NCBI RefSeq assembly: GCF_900090325.1
Contig: NZ_FMHW01000002.1
Span: forward strand, 2,108,001 to 2,172,000
DNA from: Micromonospora pallida
Lineage (GTDB): Bacteria; Actinomycetota; Actinomycetes; Mycobacteriales; Micromonosporaceae
Reading direction: 5' to 3'
Length of the DNA stretch: 64,000 nt
Position 1 is the first letter of the stretch. Each line of letters opens with the position of its first letter. The position numbers and the translations under genes were made by a program. The notes beneath the pieces are model-generated. The model did not search any database. It saw only the letters and a list, made by a program, of their open reading frames with translations, and had not been told where the DNA came from. Shown in pieces: positions 8,396 to 17,118 of the stretch.

Positions 8396-9297
8396 CCGCC
8401 ACCGCCACCGGACACACCGCCGGGGCCACCACCGCCAGGCCGGACCGGCCGCCCCGACGGCGGCGCGCCTACCGGGCCCTGGAGCCCGGACCCGCCGGCC
8501 GGGCGCTGCGGTACGTGCTGCTCGCCGTAGCCAGCGTGGTCACCCTCTTCCCGTTCTACGCGATGGTGGTGCTCAGCCTGAAGCCGGCCGCCGCCGTCGA
8601 GTTCCCGGCCAGCCTGCTGCCCTGGCCGGTGGACGTGGACGCGTACCAGCAGGTGCTGGCATCCCGGAGCATCCTGCGCTGGCTGCTCAACACCGTCGTC
8701 TACTCGGTGGTCAGCGTGGTGGCGGTGCTGCTGCTCGCCGCGATGGCCGGGTACGCCTTCGCCAAGAAGCGCTTCCCCGGACGGGAGGCCATGTTCTGGT
8801 CGTTCCTGGCCATGGTGATGGTGCCCTACCACGTCACCCTGATCCCCACCTTCATCCTGATCGCGAAGGCCGGCGGGGTGGACACCTACTGGGGGCTGAT
8901 CCTGCCCACCCTGGCCAACGCGCAGGCGGTGTTCCTGATGCGGCAGTTCATCCAGGGCCTGCCGGACGAACTGTTCGAGGCCGCGACGATCGACGGCGCG
9001 TCGGAGTGGCGGATGTTCGTGCGGATCGTGCTGCCGCTGTGCAAGCCGATCCTGGCCACCCTCGGCGTGTTCGTCTTCCTGTGGCACTGGAACGACCTGC
9101 TCTGGCCGTTGATCATCGGGCAGAGCGGAGACATGCGCACGCTCACCGTCGGCATCGCCTCCCTCCAGCAGGAGCAGGTGCCGCTCAGCGTCATGCTGGC
9201 CGGCTCGGTGGTCGCCTTCATACCCATCTTCGCCGCGTACCTGGTCGGTCAGCGCTACTTCACCGAAGGCGTCACGATGTCCGGAATCAAGGGTTGA
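8392..9297 (+). CDS. Sugar ABC transporter permease, second subunit (MalG/UgpE type)
   Basis: 301 residues from GTG 8392 within the GTGA overlap with the upstream permease; GGGAGGG lies just before it. A Thr/Arg-rich cytoplasmic tail of about 35 residues is followed by the first membrane segment (YVLLAVASVVTLFPFYAMVV). The EAA loop reads FEAATIDGASEWRMFVRIVLP, the family signature, and the C terminus VGQRYFTEGVTMSGIKG is the highly conserved CUT1 ending. It works with the preceding permease and lipoprotein to import the same sugar. Confidence 0.92.
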   Translation: MTATATGHTAGATTARPDRPPRRRRAYRALEPGPAGRALRYVLLAVASVVTLFPFYAMVVLSLKPAAAVEFPASLLPWPVDVDAYQQVLASRSILRWLLNTVVYSVVSVVAVLLLAAMAGYAFAKKRFPGREAMFWSFLAMVMVPYHVTLIPTFILIAKAGGVDTYWGLILPTLANAQAVFLMRQFIQGLPDELFEAATIDGASEWRMFVRIVLPLCKPILATLGVFVFLWHWNDLLWPLIIGQSGDMRTLTVGIASLQQEQVPLSVMLAGSVVAFIPIFAAYLVGQRYFTEGVTMSGIKG

Positions 9298-9302
9298 GAT
9301 CG

Positions 9303-10325
9303 ATGTTCACGAACGAGTCCGAGTTGGAGGAGCGGCTCGCCCGCCCGTCGCCGGCCCTGGTCGCCGACCTGACCGACGGCACCGGTGACCTGGTGGTACT
9401 CGGTGCCGGGGGCAAGATGGGGCCGTCGCTGTGCCGGCTGGCCCGCCGAGGGCTGGACGCCGCCGGCCGCACCGGCGACCGGGTGTACGCGGTGTCCCGC
9501 TGGACCGACCGCGCCGCCGCCGAGGCGCTCGCCGCCGACCGTGTCGATCCGGTGCCGTTCGACCTGCTCGGCGACACCGACCTGGGCGGACTGCCGGACG
9601 CCGCCGACGTGGTCTTCATGGTCGGCGCGAAGTTCGGCACCTCGGCCGCGCCGTACCTGGCGTGGGTGGTCAACGCGGTGCTGCCGGCGGCGGTCGCCCG
9701 CCGCTACCCGACGGCGCGGATCGCCGCGTTCTCCACCGGCAACGTCTACCCGATGGTGCCGGTGGGCTCCGGCGGCTGCCGGGAGGCCGACCCGCCCGGC
9801 CCGGTCGGCGACTACGCGATGAGCTGCCTCGGCCGGGAGCAGGTCTTCGCGCACGCCGCCGCCACCCGGGGCACGCCGGTGGCGGCGCTGCGGCTCAACT
9901 ACGCCGTCGACCTGCGCTACGGGGTGCTCGCCGACATCGGGCAGACGGTGCTGGCCGGCGAGCCGGTCGACGTGACCACCGGGCACGTCAACGTGGTCTG
10001 GCAGGGCTACGCCAACGAGGTGGCGCTGCGGTCGCTGCGGCACGCCACGCCCGACGTGTTCACCCTCAACCTGACCGGCCCGGAGACCGCCCCGGTACGG
10101 CGGATCGCCGAGCGGATGGGTGAGCGGCTCGGTCGGCCGGTCACTCCCACCGGCGCCGAGGCGCCCACCGCGCTGCTCAGCGACGCCACCCGCTGCCACG
10201 CCCTGTTCGGCTACCCGGACGTGCCGCTGGGCACCCTCATCGACTGGCAGGCCGACTGGCTCGCCGCCGGTCTGCCCACCTCGGGCAGGCCGACGAAGTT
10301 CGCCGTCCGCGACGGAAGGTTCTGA
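9303..10325 (+). CDS. NAD-dependent epimerase/dehydratase family protein
   Basis: 340 residues from ATG 9303, 5 nt after the permease stop. It is an extended SDR: a nucleotide-binding strand VVLGAGGKMGPSL replaces the strict GxxGxxG, and a later FSTGNVYP and DYAMSCLGRE region corresponds to the catalytic strand and YxxxK-like helix, although the usual YxxxK reads YAMSC and lacks the lysine. The substrate is unknown; the context (transporter upstream, aldolase downstream) points to a sugar or sugar acid. The missing canonical lysine means activity should not be assumed to be a standard epimerase reaction. The N-terminal 30 residues before the Rossmann strand are an extra helix. Confidence 0.75.
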   Translation: MFTNESELEERLARPSPALVADLTDGTGDLVVLGAGGKMGPSLCRLARRGLDAAGRTGDRVYAVSRWTDRAAAEALAADRVDPVPFDLLGDTDLGGLPDAADVVFMVGAKFGTSAAPYLAWVVNAVLPAAVARRYPTARIAAFSTGNVYPMVPVGSGGCREADPPGPVGDYAMSCLGREQVFAHAAATRGTPVAALRLNYAVDLRYGVLADIGQTVLAGEPVDVTTGHVNVVWQGYANEVALRSLRHATPDVFTLNLTGPETAPVRRIAERMGERLGRPVTPTGAEAPTALLSDATRCHALFGYPDVPLGTLIDWQADWLAAGLPTSGRPTKFAVRDGRF

Positions 10326-10326
10326 C

Positions 10327-11334
10327 ATGTCCCTGGATCTGCTGCGGGCCGGCACGGTCATCCCCGCCCACCCGCTCGCGCTGACCGCCGACCGGCGGCT
10401 CGACGAACGTCGGCAGCGAGCGTTGACCCGCTACTACCTGGCCGCCGGTGCGGGTGGGGTGGCCGTCGGGGTGCACACCACCCAGTTCACGATTCGTCAG
10501 GTGGGACTGCTGGAACCGGTGCTCGCCCTGGCCGCCGAGGTGGTCGACGGCGAGGCCGGGCGGCCGGTGGTGAAGGTCGCCGGGGCGTGCGGCGACACCA
10601 CCCAGGCGGTCGCCGAGGCGGAACTCGCCGCCGGGCTGGGGTACCACGCCGTACTGCTCTCCCCGGTGGTGCCCGGCGCGGACGAGGCCGCCCTGCTGGC
10701 CCGGGCGAAGGCGGTCGGCGAGGTGCTGCCGGTGGTGGGGTTCTACCTCCAGCCGGCGATCGGCGGACCCCGACTGTCGACGGCGTTCTGGCGGGCCTTC
10801 GCCGACCTGCCGTCGGTGGTGGCGGTGAAGCTGGCCCCGTTCGACCGGTACCGCACGCTGGAGGCGGTACGCGGCATCGCCACCGCCGACCGGGGCGCCC
10901 AGGTGGCCCTCTACACCGGCAACGACGACCACATCGTCGGCGACCTGCTCGGCGGGTTCGCCGGCCGGCGGTTCGTCGGCGGGTTACTCGGCCAGTGGGC
11001 CGTCTGGACCCGCGCTGCGGTGGAGCTGTTCGAGCGGGTCCGGGCTGCACGGGCCGGGGACGCGGCGGCGTTGGCGCTGCTCACCGGCCAGGCGGCGGCG
11101 GTCACCGACGCCAATGCCGCCGTTTTCGACGCGGCGCACGGCTTCCACGGCTGCATCGCCGGGGTACACGAGGTGCTGCGCCGGCAGGGACTGCTCGACG
11201 GGGTGTGGTGCCTCGACCCGGCCGAGGGGCTCTCCCCCGGCCAGGCCGGGGAACTGACCCGGGTCGCCGCCGCGCACCCGTGGTTGACCGACGACGAGTT
11301 CGTCGCCGCGCACCGCGATGACTGGCTCCGCTGA
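10327..11334 (+). CDS. Dihydrodipicolinate synthase/N-acetylneuraminate lyase-family aldolase
   Basis: 335 residues from ATG 10327, one base after the previous stop. It is a TIM-barrel class I aldolase: the Schiff-base lysine is K168 in VAVKLAP and the proton-shuttling tyrosine Y140 in VGFYLQP. These enzymes cleave or make 2-keto-3-deoxy sugar acids (KDG, KDPG, Neu5Ac) or related compounds; in this locus cleavage of a 2-keto-3-deoxy acid is the natural guess. A TTA leucine codon at 10984 (residue 220) is rare in this GC-rich sequence and could make translation depend on the bldA-type tRNA. The substrate cannot be read from the sequence. Confidence 0.85.
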   Translation: MSLDLLRAGTVIPAHPLALTADRRLDERRQRALTRYYLAAGAGGVAVGVHTTQFTIRQVGLLEPVLALAAEVVDGEAGRPVVKVAGACGDTTQAVAEAELAAGLGYHAVLLSPVVPGADEAALLARAKAVGEVLPVVGFYLQPAIGGPRLSTAFWRAFADLPSVVAVKLAPFDRYRTLEAVRGIATADRGAQVALYTGNDDHIVGDLLGGFAGRRFVGGLLGQWAVWTRAAVELFERVRAARAGDAAALALLTGQAAAVTDANAAVFDAAHGFHGCIAGVHEVLRRQGLLDGVWCLDPAEGLSPGQAGELTRVAAAHPWLTDDEFVAAHRDDWLR

Positions 11335-12364
11335 GCCGGTGGCCGGCGGGTCGGGTACCCGCCGGCCGGTGACCGTGGTGGACGTGCCGCGGCCGCTGCG
11401 CGCGCAGTTCTTCCCGGACCGGGTCGGCGAACGGCTCGCCGCCGTCGCCGAGTGCACCCTGCTCGACGAACCCGGCGCGCTCACCCACCCCGGACTCGCC
11501 CCGGTGCTGGCCCGGGCGGAGGTGCTCGTGACCACGTGGGGCGTGCCCCGGCTCGACGCGGACCTGCTGGACCGGGCCCCGGCGCTGCGGCTGGTCGCGC
11601 ACACCGGGGCCTCGGTGAAGCCGTTCGTGACCGGGGAGCTCTTCGCCCGGGGCGTGGCGGTCACCCAGGCCGGGCAGGGCATGGCCCGTGCGGTGGCCGA
11701 GGTGGCGCTGGCGTTCACCCTGGCGCTGCTGCACCGGCTGCCCCGCGTCGACCACGCGCTGCACGCCGGCGCCGAGTGGCACGTCGCCGAGGCGGTCCCG
11801 CCCCGGCACGAGCTGCTCGGCTGCCCGGTCGGGGTGGTCGGGGCGTCCCGTACCGGCCGGGCGTACCTGGAGCTGGTGCGGCTGCTCGGCGCGGAGGTCA
11901 GCGTGGCCGACCCGACCCTGACCCCGGCGGACGCCGCCGCGCTCGGGGCCCGGCTGGTGGCGCTGGACGAGTTGCTGGCCGGCAGCCGGATCGTGGCGCT
12001 GCACGCGCCGACCCTGCCGGAGACCCGGCACCTGGTCGGGGCCCGCGAACTGGCCCTGCTGCCCGACGGCGCGGGACTGGTCAACACCGCCCGCTCCTGG
12101 CTGGTGGACGAGGCGGCACTCGTCGCCGAACTGGCCACCGGCCGGATCGACGCCGCACTGGACGTCTTCGACGACGAGCCACTGCCGGTCGGGCACCCGC
12201 TGCGCGCACTGCCGAACGTCCTGCTCACCCCACACCAGGCGGCCGGCACGGTGCAGGGCCGCCGACGACAGGGCGAGATCGTGGTGGACGAGATCGTCCG
12301 GTACGCCGCCGGGCGGCCCCTGGCGCACGCGGTGACGCCCGAACTGCTCGCCCGACTGGGCTGA
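11318..12364 (+). CDS. D-isomer-specific 2-hydroxyacid dehydrogenase
   Basis: 348 residues from ATG 11318, overlapping the aldolase by 17 nt. The NAD-binding motif is VGVVGASRTGR (about 171-181). The catalytic Arg259 (VNTARSWL), Glu287 (DVFDDEPLP) and His306 (LLTPHQAAG) are all present, so the enzyme should be active. It interconverts a 2-keto acid and a D-2-hydroxyacid. Next to an aldolase and an FAH-family hydrolase it probably handles a fragment of sugar-acid breakdown such as a hydroxypyruvate or tartronate-like compound; the exact substrate is inference. A later in-frame start is possible because residues 1-17 are low complexity. Confidence 0.87.
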   Translation: MTGSAEPVAGGSGTRRPVTVVDVPRPLRAQFFPDRVGERLAAVAECTLLDEPGALTHPGLAPVLARAEVLVTTWGVPRLDADLLDRAPALRLVAHTGASVKPFVTGELFARGVAVTQAGQGMARAVAEVALAFTLALLHRLPRVDHALHAGAEWHVAEAVPPRHELLGCPVGVVGASRTGRAYLELVRLLGAEVSVADPTLTPADAAALGARLVALDELLAGSRIVALHAPTLPETRHLVGARELALLPDGAGLVNTARSWLVDEAALVAELATGRIDAALDVFDDEPLPVGHPLRALPNVLLTPHQAAGTVQGRRRQGEIVVDEIVRYAAGRPLAHAVTPELLARLG

Positions 12365-12386
12365 GACCCGAGGAGGAGAAGACATC

Positions 12387-13226
12387 ATGCGGTTCATGCG
12401 GATCGGGCCGGTCGGCGCCGAACGTCCGGTGCTCGTCGACGGCGGGGAGCACTTCGACCTGACCGGGGTCACCGCGGACATCGACGCGGCGTTCCTCGCC
12501 GACGACCCGGTCGGCCGGGTCCGGGCGGCCGGGCCGCTGCCCGGGATCGACGTGGCCGGCCAGCGGGTCGGCGCACCGGTCGCCCGCCCCGGCGCGGTGC
12601 TCTGCATCGGGCAGAACTACGCCGCGCACGCCGCGGAGAGCGGCGTCGCCCCGCCGGCCGAGCCGATCCTGTTCCACAAGTCGCCGAACACCGTGGTCGG
12701 GCCGTACGACGAGGTGTTGGTCCCACGCGGGTCCACGAGGACGGACTGGGAGGTCGAGCTGGCCGTGGTGATCGGCTCCCGGGTGCGCTACCTGGACTCG
12801 CCGGCCGAGGCCCTCGCGCACGTCGCGGGGTACGCGGTCAGCAACGATGTGTCGGAGCGGGAGTACCAGTTCGCCGACCCGGGTGGGCAGTGGGCCAAGG
12901 GCAAGTCGTGCGAGACGTTCAACCCGCTCGGCCCGTGGCTGGTGACCCCGGACGAGGTGGGCGACCCGCAGGCGCTGCGGCTGCGTTCCTGGGTCAACGG
13001 CGAGCCCCGGCAGGATTCCCGCACCGCCGACATGATCTTCGACGTGGCGTTCCTGATCTGGCACCTGTCCCGGTACACCGTGCTCGAACCGGGAGACGTG
13101 CTGAACACCGGCACCCCGCAGGGGGTGGCGTTGTCCGGCCGGTTCCCGTACCTGCGCCCGGGCGACACAGTCGAGGTGGAGATCGAAGGGCTGGGCCGGC
13201 AGCGCAACCCCCTCGGCGCGGCGTGA
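12387..13226 (+). CDS. Fumarylacetoacetate hydrolase-family protein
   Basis: 279 residues; ATG 12387 follows GAGGAGGAGAAG. An N-terminal subdomain of about 60 residues precedes the catalytic core: CIGQNYAAHAAE, FHKSPNTVVGPYD, DWEVELAVVIG with the metal-ligand glutamates, SNDVSEREYQ, KSCETFNPLGPWL and NTGTPQGV. This is the layout of 2-keto-3-deoxy-L-fuconate/rhamnonate-type diketo acid hydrolases and ureidoglycolate-lyase-like enzymes, which use Mg or Mn. In this operon a role in splitting a diketo sugar acid is plausible. It overlaps the GNAT gene by 4 bp. Confidence 0.87.
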   Translation: MRFMRIGPVGAERPVLVDGGEHFDLTGVTADIDAAFLADDPVGRVRAAGPLPGIDVAGQRVGAPVARPGAVLCIGQNYAAHAAESGVAPPAEPILFHKSPNTVVGPYDEVLVPRGSTRTDWEVELAVVIGSRVRYLDSPAEALAHVAGYAVSNDVSEREYQFADPGGQWAKGKSCETFNPLGPWLVTPDEVGDPQALRLRSWVNGEPRQDSRTADMIFDVAFLIWHLSRYTVLEPGDVLNTGTPQGVALSGRFPYLRPGDTVEVEIEGLGRQRNPLGAA

Positions 13227-14155
13227 GCGCGGCGGCCGGATACCGCACGGCCGGCCCGGACGACCTGCCGTCGCTGCGGGCGCTCTGGGCGGGGGCGTTC
13301 GCCGGCACCGACGTCACCGCCCTGTGGGCGACCGATCCGGGTCGGTTCGGCCGGACGTTCGTCGCGGTCCGCGACGAACGGGTGGTGGCCGCCGTGCACT
13401 ACCTGCCACGCCGGATACGGGCCGCCGAGGGAGCGGTCGACCTGGTCGGCGGGGTCGCCAACGTGGCGACCCACCCGCCGGAGCGGGGCCGGGGACACGC
13501 GCGACGACTGCTGGACCGGGCCGTGACGGCGATGACCGCCGACGGCTGCGCCTGGGCGCTGCTGTTCACCGGCACGCCGGCCGTCTACCGAAGCAGCGGC
13601 TTCCGGACCTTCCGCCTCGGGTACACCAGCGGCCGACCGGCGCCGCCGAGCGTGGCAGCACCGCAGGGCTGGACGGTGCGACCGGGATCCTGGGCGGACT
13701 GGCCCGCCCTCGCGGCGCTGCACCGGGGTTTCAACGCGCACCGCCCGCTGAGCACGGTCCGTGGCGACCACGACTGGCGGCACCGGGTGCCGACCTGGTA
13801 CGCCCCGCCCGCCGAACTGCTGGTCGCCCACCGGCACGGCGAGCCGGCCGGCTACCTGGTGCGGGAACGCTCCGCCGGGCTGGTCCGGGTGCTGGAGGTG
13901 GCCGGCGGGGTGGACGCGCTGCGGGTGCTGTTCGGCGCGGTCGCGGCGACCGCCCGGGTCGACGGGGCCGAACAGTGCGTGGCCCGGCTACCCGCCGACC
14001 CGGTGGTCCGGACGGCGCTGCCGTGGCTGCTGCGCGACCCACTGCCCGAGGTCGACGAGACCGGCATGGTCCGGCCGTTGCGCGCCGACGCCGCCCGGCT
14101 CGCCGCGACCACCGGGGCGCCGGGGGCGTTCCACTGGCCGGGGGACTACCTGTGA
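13223..14155 (+). CDS. GNAT-family N-acetyltransferase
   Basis: 310 residues from GTG 13223 in a GTGA overlap with the FAH-family gene. The N-terminal half is a GNAT domain: [20 protein letters not shown] is the acetyl-CoA pyrophosphate-binding motif A, followed by a YRSSGF beta-bulge region. The C-terminal half resembles the second domain of Eis-like acetyltransferases. Such proteins acetylate amines; no substrate is evident and the link to sugar catabolism rests only on the operon position. It is the last gene of the run: 109 bp follow before the next gene. Confidence 0.8.
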   Translation: MSAAAGYRTAGPDDLPSLRALWAGAFAGTDVTALWATDPGRFGRTFVAVRDERVVAAVHYLPRRIRAAEGAVDLVGGVANVATHPPERGRGHARRLLDRAVTAMTADGCAWALLFTGTPAVYRSSGFRTFRLGYTSGRPAPPSVAAPQGWTVRPGSWADWPALAALHRGFNAHRPLSTVRGDHDWRHRVPTWYAPPAELLVAHRHGEPAGYLVRERSAGLVRVLEVAGGVDALRVLFGAVAATARVDGAEQCVARLPADPVVRTALPWLLRDPLPEVDETGMVRPLRADAARLAATTGAPGAFHWPGDYL

Positions 14156-14264
14156 GCGCCACCCGGTCGCCGCTCGCCGACCAGGTCGACCCGGTGGTCG
14201 CCGGTCACGGCGAGGGCCGGTGCGCCCGGCGCCGGGGCCCGGCCGGGCACTATCGTTGCCGGTC

Positions 14265-15062
14265 ATGGCCCTCGTCCACTGCGACTTCTACGCCGAGACG
14301 CTCGGCATGAGCACCTCGATGACGGTGATCCTGCCCCAGCGGACGGCGTCCCAGATCGGCATGGCGGGCACCGCCCCGGCCGGCGCCCCGCCGACCCTCT
14401 ACCTGCTGCACGGGCTCAGCGACGACCACACGATCTGGCTGCGGCGCACCTCCATCGAACGGTATGTCGCCCCCCTGGGTTTGGCGGTGGTGATGCCCCG
14501 GGTCGACCGCAGTTTCTACGCCGACGAGGAGCACGGCCACCGGTACTGGACCTTCCTCAGCGAGGAGCTTCCCGAGGTGTGCCGGTCGTTCTTCCGGCTG
14601 TCCGACCAGCCCGCCGACACCTTCGTCGCCGGACTGTCCATGGGCGGGTACGGGGCGTTCAAGTGGGCGCTGCGCCACCCGGAGCGGTTCGCCGCGGCGG
14701 CCAGCCTCTCCGGGGCGCTGGACGTCGCCAGCCGCTCCCCCGACAGCGACCGCCCGCTCGACGCCCGGGTCTGGCACACGGTCTTCGGCGACCGGCCGGT
14801 GGCCGGCTCCCCGGACGACGTGCTGCACCTGCTCGACGCGGCGGCCGGACGGCGGGCCCCGCTGCCCCGCCTCTACGTCACCTGCGGCACCGAGGACTTC
14901 CTGTACGACGACAACGTGCGGTTCGTCGAAGCGGCCCGGGAGCGGGACGTGCCGGTGACCGTCCGGTTCGGACCGGGCGGGCACGACTGGGCCTACTGGG
15001 ACACCTGGATCCAGGACGTCCTGGCCTGGCTGCCGTTGCCGCCGGCCCGACCTGCCGGCTGA
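14265..15062 (+). CDS. Esterase of the S-formylglutathione hydrolase/FrmB type
   Basis: 265 residues, alpha/beta-hydrolase of the esterase D family (PF00756). The oxyanion region is [11 protein letters not shown], the nucleophile Ser125 lies in GLSMGGYG, and the acid and base are in [11 protein letters not shown] and GGHDWAYWD near the C terminus. It cleaves short acyl esters; no signal peptide is present, so it acts in the cytoplasm. ATG 14265 has no visible Shine-Dalgarno, and a TATCGT hexamer ends 8 nt upstream, which fits a leaderless transcript. It is separated from the catabolic run and probably has its own promoter. Confidence 0.87.
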   Translation: MALVHCDFYAETLGMSTSMTVILPQRTASQIGMAGTAPAGAPPTLYLLHGLSDDHTIWLRRTSIERYVAPLGLAVVMPRVDRSFYADEEHGHRYWTFLSEELPEVCRSFFRLSDQPADTFVAGLSMGGYGAFKWALRHPERFAAAASLSGALDVASRSPDSDRPLDARVWHTVFGDRPVAGSPDDVLHLLDAAAGRRAPLPRLYVTCGTEDFLYDDNVRFVEAARERDVPVTVRFGPGGHDWAYWDTWIQDVLAWLPLPPARPAG

Positions 15063-15172
15063 GGGTCCACTCAGCCGGTTGGTCAGTTTCCCGGGCGGGG
15101 AGACGTCGGCGCGGGGAACAGCGGCGGTTACCCTGTCCCCGGCAAGCCTCGACAGTCGACAGGAGTTCCACG

Positions 15173-16003
15173 GTGCCGCAGACCGGTGACCAGGCCGTAC
15201 CGGAGCCGGCGGCGGCGCGCCCGCCCCGGATCGACAGTTCGGTGGCGCACAACGCCCGGGTGTGGAACTACTGGCTGGGCGGCAAGGACAACTTCGACGC
15301 CGACCGGCGGGTCGGCGACCACGTCCGGGGAATGTTCCCGGTGATCGGCGACGTGGCCCGCGCCGACCGGCGGTTCCTCGCCCGGGCGATCGGGTTCCTG
15401 GCCGGTCCGGCCGGTGTCCGGCAGTTCCTCGACATCGGCACCGGACTGCCGACCGCCGACAACACCCACGACCTCGCCCAGGCCGTCGCGCCCGACTCCC
15501 GGATCGTCTACGTCGACAACGACCCGATGGTGCTGGTGCACGCCCGGGCGCTGCTCACCAGCCGACCCGAGGGTGTGACCCGCTACGTCGAGGCGGACAT
15601 CCACCGGCCGGAGACGATCCTCTCCGCCGCCGCCGAGACGCTGGACCTCGACCAGCCGGTGGCGGTCATGATGCTGGGCATCCTCAACTTCGTGCTCGAC
15701 ACCGACGAGGCGTACGGAATAGTGCGCCGGCTGATGGACGCGGTGCCCTCGGGCAGCTACCTGGCCGTCACCCACCCCACCCTGGAGTTGGGCGGCGAGT
15801 CGAACGTGCCGGCGATGGCGTTCTGGAACGAGCACGCCGCCCCGCCGATCCGCGCCCGGACCGGCGCGGAGATCGCCGGTTTCTTCACCGGGCTGGACCT
15901 GGTCGAACCGGGCCTGGTCTCCTGTGCCCGCTGGCGGCCCGGACCGAACGAGGCGGACGCGGTGACCGTGCCGCAGTACGGTGCGGTGGCCCGCAAGCCC
16001 TGA
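15173..16003 (+). CDS. SAM-dependent methyltransferase-like protein (actinobacterial DUF574 type)
   Basis: 276 residues from GTG 15173, preceded by AGGAG. The family signature is obvious: SVAHNARVWNYWLGGKDNF near residue 30, then QFLDIGTGLPTADNTH (SAM motif I), VYVDNDPMVLVHARALL and ILNFVLDTDEAYGIVRRL. This family is expanded in actinomycetes, adopts the class I methyltransferase fold and is usually of unknown substrate. No operon partner is close: 109 bp upstream and 103 bp downstream are non-coding. Confidence 0.9.
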   Translation: MPQTGDQAVPEPAAARPPRIDSSVAHNARVWNYWLGGKDNFDADRRVGDHVRGMFPVIGDVARADRRFLARAIGFLAGPAGVRQFLDIGTGLPTADNTHDLAQAVAPDSRIVYVDNDPMVLVHARALLTSRPEGVTRYVEADIHRPETILSAAAETLDLDQPVAVMMLGILNFVLDTDEAYGIVRRLMDAVPSGSYLAVTHPTLELGGESNVPAMAFWNEHAAPPIRARTGAEIAGFFTGLDLVEPGLVSCARWRPGPNEADAVTVPQYGAVARKP

Positions 16004-16106
16004 CCGGTCCGGTGGCCGTGACCGGCCTGGCCCGGTGGCCCGGTTCCGGCCCGGTGGCCGGTCGGGCCGGGGCATCATGGGGACCGGAATGCTCGGAGGG
16101 AGCACG

Positions 16107-17006
16107 ATGGCGGACTACGGGCACGACCTCCGCTTCGGGGTGTTCGTCACGCCCACCGCCGAGCCGGTGCACCGGGCGGTCGAGTTGGCCGTGGTCGCCG
16201 ACCGCGCGGGGCTGGACCTGGTGACGTTCCAGGACCACCCGTACCTGCCGACCTTCCACGACACGTGGACGCTGCTGTCGTACACGGCCGCGCGTACCGA
16301 ACGGATCCACCTCGCCGGCAACGTGCTCAACCTTCCGCTGCGTACGCCGGCGGTGCTGGCCCGCAGCGTGGCCAGCCTGGACCGGCTCAGCGGCGGCCGG
16401 ATCGAGCTGGGCATCGGCGCCGGCGGATTCTGGGACGCCATCGAGGCGATGAGCGGCCGGCGGCTCTCCCCCGGCGAGTCGGTGTCGGCCCTGGCGGAGG
16501 GCATCCGCGTGATCCGGGAGGTGTGGGCGACCGACCGGCCCGGCCCGGTCCGCGTCGAGGGCGAGCACTACCGGGTGGTCGGCGCGAAGCGCGGCCCAGC
16601 ACCGGCCCACGACGTCGACATCTGGGTGGGCGCGTACAAGCCCAGGATGCTACGGCTGGTCGGCCGGCTCGCCGACGGCTTCCTGCCCTCACTCGGCTAC
16701 CTGCCGGGCGGCCCCGGTGACCTGGCCGGGATGAACGAACACATCGACGAGGCCGCCCGGGACTCCGGTCGGGAGCCGGCGGCGATCCGCCGGCTGCTCA
16801 ACGTCACCGGCCGGTTCGCCCCGACCGGCACGGCGTTCCTCGACGGTCCGGCCGAGCAGTGGGCCGAGGACCTGGCCGGGCTGACCGTGGAGTACGGGGT
16901 GAGCGCCTTCGTCCTGGCCACCGACGACCCGGCGACCGTCGAACGGTTCGCCGCTGAGGTCGCCCCGGCCACCCGGGAACTCGTCGCGGCCGAACGCCGC
17001 CGGTGA
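16107..17006 (+). CDS. LLM-class flavin-dependent oxidoreductase
   Basis: 299 residues from ATG 16107 with GGAGGGAGCACG in front; upstream in-frame starts are rejected because this RBS is strong. It is a luciferase-like TIM barrel: LRFGVFVTP at the N terminus, DLVTFQDHPYLPTFHDTWTLL, LSGGRIELGIGAGG and a DIWVGAYKPRML loop, typical of F420- or FMN-dependent enzymes in actinobacteria. It oxidises or reduces an unknown small molecule. It is convergent with the MauE operon. Confidence 0.87.
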   Translation: MADYGHDLRFGVFVTPTAEPVHRAVELAVVADRAGLDLVTFQDHPYLPTFHDTWTLLSYTAARTERIHLAGNVLNLPLRTPAVLARSVASLDRLSGGRIELGIGAGGFWDAIEAMSGRRLSPGESVSALAEGIRVIREVWATDRPGPVRVEGEHYRVVGAKRGPAPAHDVDIWVGAYKPRMLRLVGRLADGFLPSLGYLPGGPGDLAGMNEHIDEAARDSGREPAAIRRLLNVTGRFAPTGTAFLDGPAEQWAEDLAGLTVEYGVSAFVLATDDPATVERFAAEVAPATRELVAAERRR

Positions 17007-17118
17007 CCGGGAACCGGGTGGGGACAGCCCGGTGCCGGTGGGGTGGCGCGGAGGTCGCCTCGGGTGTTCGGCGACCGTCCGCGTTCTCCCGGTGGTGACC
17101 GGGCCACCCCGGCCGGTA

